From assembly GCA_008638415.1 (NCBI GenBank), contig VWVT01000003.1, positions 372,001 to 436,000 on the forward strand: a DNA stretch of 64,000 nucleotides, in the 5' to 3' direction. The notes below the pieces were generated by a model. That model was not told where the DNA came from. It saw only the letters and a program-made list of their open reading frames with translations, and did not search any database. Below are positions 60,276-64,000 of this stretch, piece by piece. A program made the position numbers and the translations under genes. The stretch comes from Nocardiopsis sinuspersici (GTDB taxonomy: Bacteria; Actinomycetota; Actinomycetes; Streptosporangiales; Streptosporangiaceae). Every line of letters starts with the position of its first letter. Position 1 is the stretch's first letter.

Positions 60276-61547
60276 TCACCCGGCGGGAGGGTCTTCCGGC
60301 ACCGGCGTACTCCCCGCGGAGTACGGGGAGCCGTCCGTGCTCCACGCGCGGGGAAGGGCCACCACCCCGGGTGCGGCCTTCGCCACGGCCTCCAGCAGCC
60401 CGAACGGCGGTGTTCCCGACGCCTCCTCCCCACCGCCCCTGGTGAACTCCACGCTCCCCGAGGTGAACTCCGCCACACGGAAGCTCGCACCGGCCTCCTC
60501 CAGGAACCGGCAGTCGTGGAACAGGACCTGGGATCCGCCGAACCGCGCCACGGCGAAGTCGACGTGCGTGCCCTGAAGCCGCAGGGCCTCGGGATCGTCC
60601 CCCGGGGACCCGGCCGGTACGCGGGCCCCGGCCGTGAACCGCACGTGGCGGAAGTTGACGGTCCCCCCGTTGAAGCGGGCATGTCGGAAGGACACGGTGG
60701 CGCCGTCGAAGCGGGAGTAGCGAAAGTCCACCTCCCCGCTGTTGAACCGCGCGCTGTTGAAGTTCATGTAGCCCGAGGAGAGGTGCATCCCGCGGAAGTG
60801 GCCGCCGTCGAAGACGGCCCCGGTGAAGTCGAAGCTGTGGCCCTGCCAGGGGCCGTCCTCCCGGAGACGGCTGCTGATGACGCGGAGGATGCTGTGCCGG
60901 ACCTCCCGGAAGGAGGCGTACTCCAGTCTCCGGGCGTGCTCCTCCTCGGCCTGCCGCCCGTCGGCCGGTTCGGGGGAGAGGACGGGGGCGGATCCCTGCC
61001 CGAGCGCGGACGCGGGGACGGGCTCGGGTTCGTAGGGCATGCGGACGTAGGCGCACAGGACGTCGATGCAGGTCTGCCTGAGCTCCTGGTTGGGCGCGTC
61101 GTCGGCCAGGTGGGCCAGGGCGTGGACCGCTCCCAGCCGGACGGCCGCGTGCTCGCCGCCGAGTTCGGTGTAGGCGGCGGTGAAGCGGTCGTTGAAGAGT
61201 TTGACGTCCTCGCGTTCGGCCGCCTTCCGCGCGCGCAGGTTCGCCTGGTTGTTGTTGCGCTGCCGGTGGTAGGCGATCACCAGCAGGGCGATGCCGCTCA
61301 GCCCCGCGACGACGGCGAACGCGCGGGTGGCGACGGCGTCCAGGGCGGACGCCGGGATCCGCGCCGGGCGGTCGATCTCGGGAAAGCCCAGGAACCACAG
61401 GACACCGGCGCCGATCAGGGCCACTCCGCCGACCGTGGCCACCCACGCGCCCAGGATGTGCGGCCACAGCCGAGGCGGCGGTTCCTCCCCGGGGGCGGAG
61501 GGGCGCGGGCGCGCGGCGCGTGTGGAAGCCCTGGGGGAGACTCGCAT
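60276..61547 (-). CDS. Membrane pentapeptide-repeat protein
   Basis: A 423-residue protein. Two membrane segments lie near residues 30-52 (LGAWVATVGGVALIGAGVLWFL) and 72-92 (AFAVVAGLSGIALLVIAY). A conserved cytoplasmic region follows (LFNDRFTAAYTELGGEHAAVRLGAVHALAHLADD), then a pentapeptide-repeat right-handed helix with AxFNxG-type units (FTGAVFDGGHFRGMHL, FNGGTVNFRHVRF). Such proteins occur widely in actinobacteria, function unknown. It ends 38 bp before the kinase gene starts and may be in the same transcript. Confidence 0.87.
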   Translation of the reverse strand: MRVSPRASTRAARPRPSAPGEEPPPRLWPHILGAWVATVGGVALIGAGVLWFLGFPEIDRPARIPASALDAVATRAFAVVAGLSGIALLVIAYHRQRNNNQANLRARKAAEREDVKLFNDRFTAAYTELGGEHAAVRLGAVHALAHLADDAPNQELRQTCIDVLCAYVRMPYEPEPVPASALGQGSAPVLSPEPADGRQAEEEHARRLEYASFREVRHSILRVISSRLREDGPWQGHSFDFTGAVFDGGHFRGMHLSSGYMNFNSARFNSGEVDFRYSRFDGATVSFRHARFNGGTVNFRHVRFTAGARVPAGSPGDDPEALRLQGTHVDFAVARFGGSQVLFHDCRFLEEAGASFRVAEFTSGSVEFTRGGGEEASGTPPFGLLEAVAKAAPGVVALPRAWSTDGSPYSAGSTPVPEDPPAG

Positions 61548-61588
61548 GGGCCCTACGGTAGGGCTTTTCCGCTCTGTCCCGCTATGGG

Positions 61589-62494
61589 TTAGAAGACGCC
61601 GTCCGGCGGCGCGGGGGAGTCGACGGCGTCGGCGTCGTGGACGGGCGCGCGGCCCGAGACGAAGCGGTCCAGGTCCTCGCCCTCCAGCAGGCGGGCCATC
61701 TCCGGATCGCGGTGGGCCCGCCGGCCCAGCTCCTCCAGGGGGAGGGGCCGGTGGGACGCGGTCAGGACGAGGTTGCCGAACCGGCGCCCGCGCAGAACGC
61801 CCGGTTCGCCGGACAGGGCCGTGTGCGGCAGCGCCGTCCGCGCGGTCGCCACCTGGCTCCGGGTGTGGGCCAGGCTCCCGCCGTCGCCGATGTTGACCAC
61901 CAGCGTCCCGGTGGGTCGCAGGACGCGCGCCAGCTCGGCGTAGAACTCCGCCGACGTCAGCCGGGCCGGGGTGCGCGCGCCGGAGAACACGTCGCTGATC
62001 ACCAGGTCGGCGCTGTCGTCGTGCCGGGCGGCGATCCACTCCCGGGCGTCGCCGATGCCCACGCGCAGCTGCGCCCTGCGGTCCCAGGGCAGGCGTCGGC
62101 GCACCATGTCGACCAGGGGCGCGTCCACGTCCACCGCGCGCTGCCGGGATCCGGGCCTGGTGTGCGCCACGTAGCGGGCCAGGGTGAGCGCGCCCGCGCC
62201 CAGGTGCAGGGCCTCCACGGGCTCTCCCGGGGGAGCCGCGAGGTCGGCGGCGTGCGCGATCCGGCGCATGTAGGAGAAGTCCAGGTAGGAGGGGTCGGAC
62301 AGGTCCACGTGGGACTGGGGCGTGCCCTCCACGACCAGGAACCACGAGTCCGGCCGGTCGGCGTCGGCGAGCAGCTCCGTGCCCGGCTCCCCACCGGGTT
62401 CCTCCTGCTCGTGCCCACGCTCCTGTTCCCGCGCGCGGCGTCTTCCCACTTCCGCCTCCGTTCCTCGGCGCCAGGATATGTGCCCGCCGGACAC
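61589..62494 (-). CDS. Spermidine synthase-like SAM-dependent methyltransferase
   Basis: A 301-residue protein starting at GTG 62494 (start uncertain; the first 45 residues are low-complexity). The nucleotide-binding motifs are [45 protein letters not shown] and [12 protein letters not shown]. The fold is shared by spermidine synthases and methyltransferases; the aminopropyl-transferase substrate residues are not obvious, so the reaction is open. It is divergent from proS and 41 bp upstream of the pentapeptide-repeat gene. Confidence 0.85.
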   Translation of the reverse strand: MSGGHISWRRGTEAEVGRRRAREQERGHEQEEPGGEPGTELLADADRPDSWFLVVEGTPQSHVDLSDPSYLDFSYMRRIAHAADLAAPPGEPVEALHLGAGALTLARYVAHTRPGSRQRAVDVDAPLVDMVRRRLPWDRRAQLRVGIGDAREWIAARHDDSADLVISDVFSGARTPARLTSAEFYAELARVLRPTGTLVVNIGDGGSLAHTRSQVATARTALPHTALSGEPGVLRGRRFGNLVLTASHRPLPLEELGRRAHRDPEMARLLEGEDLDRFVSGRAPVHDADAVDSPAPPDGVF

Positions 62495-62589
62495 GGCCTG
62501 GCGCTAGCCTGGGGACCCCAACCTCTTCTGGGTCTTCCAGACGTGTTCGGGACTTCCAGTTTTTCCTGCGTATCCCACGAGGAGTGGCC

Positions 62590-64000
62590 GTGCTACTGCG
62601 GATGTCGACCCTGTTCCTGCGCACCCTGCGCGAGGACCCGGCGGACGCCGAGGTGCCGAGCCACAAGCTGCTCGTCCGCGCCGGGCTGGTGCGCCGGGCG
62701 GCCCCCGGCGTCTACTCCTGGCTGCCCCTGGGCAAGACCGTCCTGGACAACGTCTCACGGGTCGTGCGCGAGGAGATGGACGCCATCGGCGGCCAGGAGG
62801 TCCTCCTGCCCGCACTGCTGCCCAGGGAGTACTACGAGGCCACCGGGCGCTGGGAGGAGTACGGCGACACCCTGTTCCGCCTCAAGGACCGCAAGGGCGC
62901 CGACTACCTGCTCGGCCCCACCCACGAGGAGCTGTTCACGCTCCTGGTCAAGGGCGAGTACTCCTCCTACAAGGACTTCCCGGTCATCCTGTACCAGATC
63001 CAGGAGAAGTTCCGCGACGAGGCGCGCCCCCGGGCCGGCGTGCTGCGCGGCCGCGAGTTCCACATGAAGGACTCCTACTCCTTCGACATCGACGACGAGG
63101 GTCTGCAGGCCTCCTACGACAAGCACCGCGACGCCTACGTCCGGATCTTCGACCGGCTGGGCCTGGAGTACGTGGTCGTGTCGGCCACCTCGGGCGCGAT
63201 GGGCGGCTCGGCCTCCGAGGAGTTCCTGGCCGTCGCACCGACCGGCGAGGACACCTTCGTGCGCAGCACGGAGTCCGACTACGCCGCCAACGTCGAGGCC
63301 GTGTCCGTCCCGGCCCCCGACGCGCGGCCCGTCGAGGGACTGCCCGAGGCCGTGGTGCACCACACCCCGGACACCGCCACCATCCAGACCCTGGTGGACT
63401 TCCTCAACGGGGCCGGCCTGGGCCGCGACTTCAGCGAGGCCGACACCCTCAAGAACGTCCTGGTCAAGACCCGCGCCCCCGGCTCCAAGGAGTGGGAGCT
63501 GCTGGCCATCGGCCTGCCCGGCGACCGCGAGGTGGACTTCAAGCGCCTGGAGGCCGCGCTGGAGCCCGCCGAGGTCGCGATCCTGGAGGAGGCCGACTTC
63601 GCCGCCAACCCGTTCCTGGTCAAGGGCTACATCGGCCCCCGCGCGCTGCTGGACAACAAGGTCCGCTACCTGGTCGACCCCAGGGTGGTCACCGGTACCG
63701 CCTGGGTGACCGGCGCTGACAAGGCCGACCACCACGTCGTCGACCTGGTCGCGGGCCGCGACTTCACCCCGGACGGCACCATCGACGTCGCCGAGGTGCG
63801 CGACGGCGACCCCTCCCCCGACGGCCGGGGCACGCTGTACACCGCGCGCGGCATCGAGATCGGCCACATCTTCCAGCTCGGGCGCAAGTACACCGACACC
63901 TTCCAGGTGGACGCGCTGGGATCGGACGGCAAGCCCAAGCGGGTCACCATGGGCTCCTACGGGATCGGCGTCTCGCGCGTCGTCGCCTCGATCGTCGAGC
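62590..64000 (+). CDS. proS: Prolyl-tRNA synthetase (partial, runs off the window end)
   Basis: At least 470 residues of a bacterial-type ProRS, from GTG 62590 (GAGGAG upstream; ATG 62602 is an alternative). Class II motif 1 is in [20 protein letters not shown], motif 2 in [20 protein letters not shown] followed by [11 protein letters not shown], and the INS editing domain is present (about residues 225-400, with [20 protein letters not shown]). The frame is open to the last base; motif 3 begins near [14 protein letters not shown]. It charges tRNA-Pro and edits mischarged Ala. Normally close to ispG; here it is 34 kb away. Confidence 0.96.
   Translation, partial: MLLRMSTLFLRTLREDPADAEVPSHKLLVRAGLVRRAAPGVYSWLPLGKTVLDNVSRVVREEMDAIGGQEVLLPALLPREYYEATGRWEEYGDTLFRLKDRKGADYLLGPTHEELFTLLVKGEYSSYKDFPVILYQIQEKFRDEARPRAGVLRGREFHMKDSYSFDIDDEGLQASYDKHRDAYVRIFDRLGLEYVVVSATSGAMGGSASEEFLAVAPTGEDTFVRSTESDYAANVEAVSVPAPDARPVEGLPEAVVHHTPDTATIQTLVDFLNGAGLGRDFSEADTLKNVLVKTRAPGSKEWELLAIGLPGDREVDFKRLEAALEPAEVAILEEADFAANPFLVKGYIGPRALLDNKVRYLVDPRVVTGTAWVTGADKADHHVVDLVAGRDFTPDGTIDVAEVRDGDPSPDGRGTLYTARGIEIGHIFQLGRKYTDTFQVDALGSDGKPKRVTMGSYGIGVSRVVASIVE

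Noticed and set aside
1-64000. tRNA, rRNA, CRISPR arrays, prophage or attachment sites
   Set aside because: No T-loop motif with a matching cloverleaf, no regularly spaced repeats and no integrase were seen by eye. A tRNAscan-type search would be needed to exclude a missed tRNA.

Overview
The window is very GC-rich actinobacterial DNA with many GTG and TTG starts. The gene content (dxr, rseP, ispG and a DUF4081 acetyltransferase, with proS further on; a CvnD-type GTPase; large ATPase-LuxR regulators; LPXTG and DUF1918 proteins) suggests a filamentous actinomycete, most likely Nocardiopsis or another Streptosporangiales genus. This assignment is inferred from protein style; no rRNA or tRNA gene was seen.

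Layout. 1-2.4 kb: a partial IclR-type regulator, a threonine aldolase and a DJ-1/MarR pair read from an apparently leaderless promoter. 3.4-6.2 kb: gluconate use (gntP, gntR, gntK) with a palindromic operator over the gntP promoter. 7.8-13.9 kb: a complete peptide-type ABC importer (binding protein, two permeases, two ATPases). 15-24 kb: an LPXTG surface protein, a DCC-family protein, two poorly known conserved proteins, an aldehyde dehydrogenase, a secreted trypsin-like protease and a secreted S15-type hydrolase. 24.5-28.5 kb: the MEP-pathway genes dxr and ispG around the site-2 protease gene rseP.

28.7-38.5 kb: an insertion-like block between ispG and its usual neighbour, the GNAT gene. It holds a DUF1918 protein, an APC permease with a structured leader, an amidase and flavin monooxygenase matching the DavA/DavB lysine pathway, a TnpB element disrupted by two single-base indels, an Lrp/AsnC regulator and a secreted TAP-type peptidase. 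38.7-43 kb: a Bcr/CflA exporter, a CooC-like ATPase with a Fur/Zur-like palindrome upstream, an RsbW-like kinase and a truncated acyl-CoA-ligase-like protein. 43.2-50 kb: two tandem ATPase-LuxR regulators and a histidyl-tRNA synthetase of unusual type. 50.7-54.2 kb: an orphan CvnD-type GTPase, an accessory SecA2 and a small protein.

55-60.2 kb: two small Cys-containing proteins, one a 37-residue metallothionein-like peptide, then cydB, cydA and a NarL-type two-component system, all on the minus strand. 60.3-64 kb: a membrane pentapeptide-repeat protein, a spermidine-synthase-like methyltransferase and the start of proS.

How the genes work together. The clearest units are gluconate uptake, phosphorylation and repression; a full ABC importer; the proposed lysine route (import, oxidative decarboxylation to 5-aminovaleramide, deamidation, Lrp control); and a bd-oxidase module under a likely private two-component system. 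Conserved housekeeping neighbours (dxr-rseP-ispG-GNAT-proS) are split by two accessory blocks.
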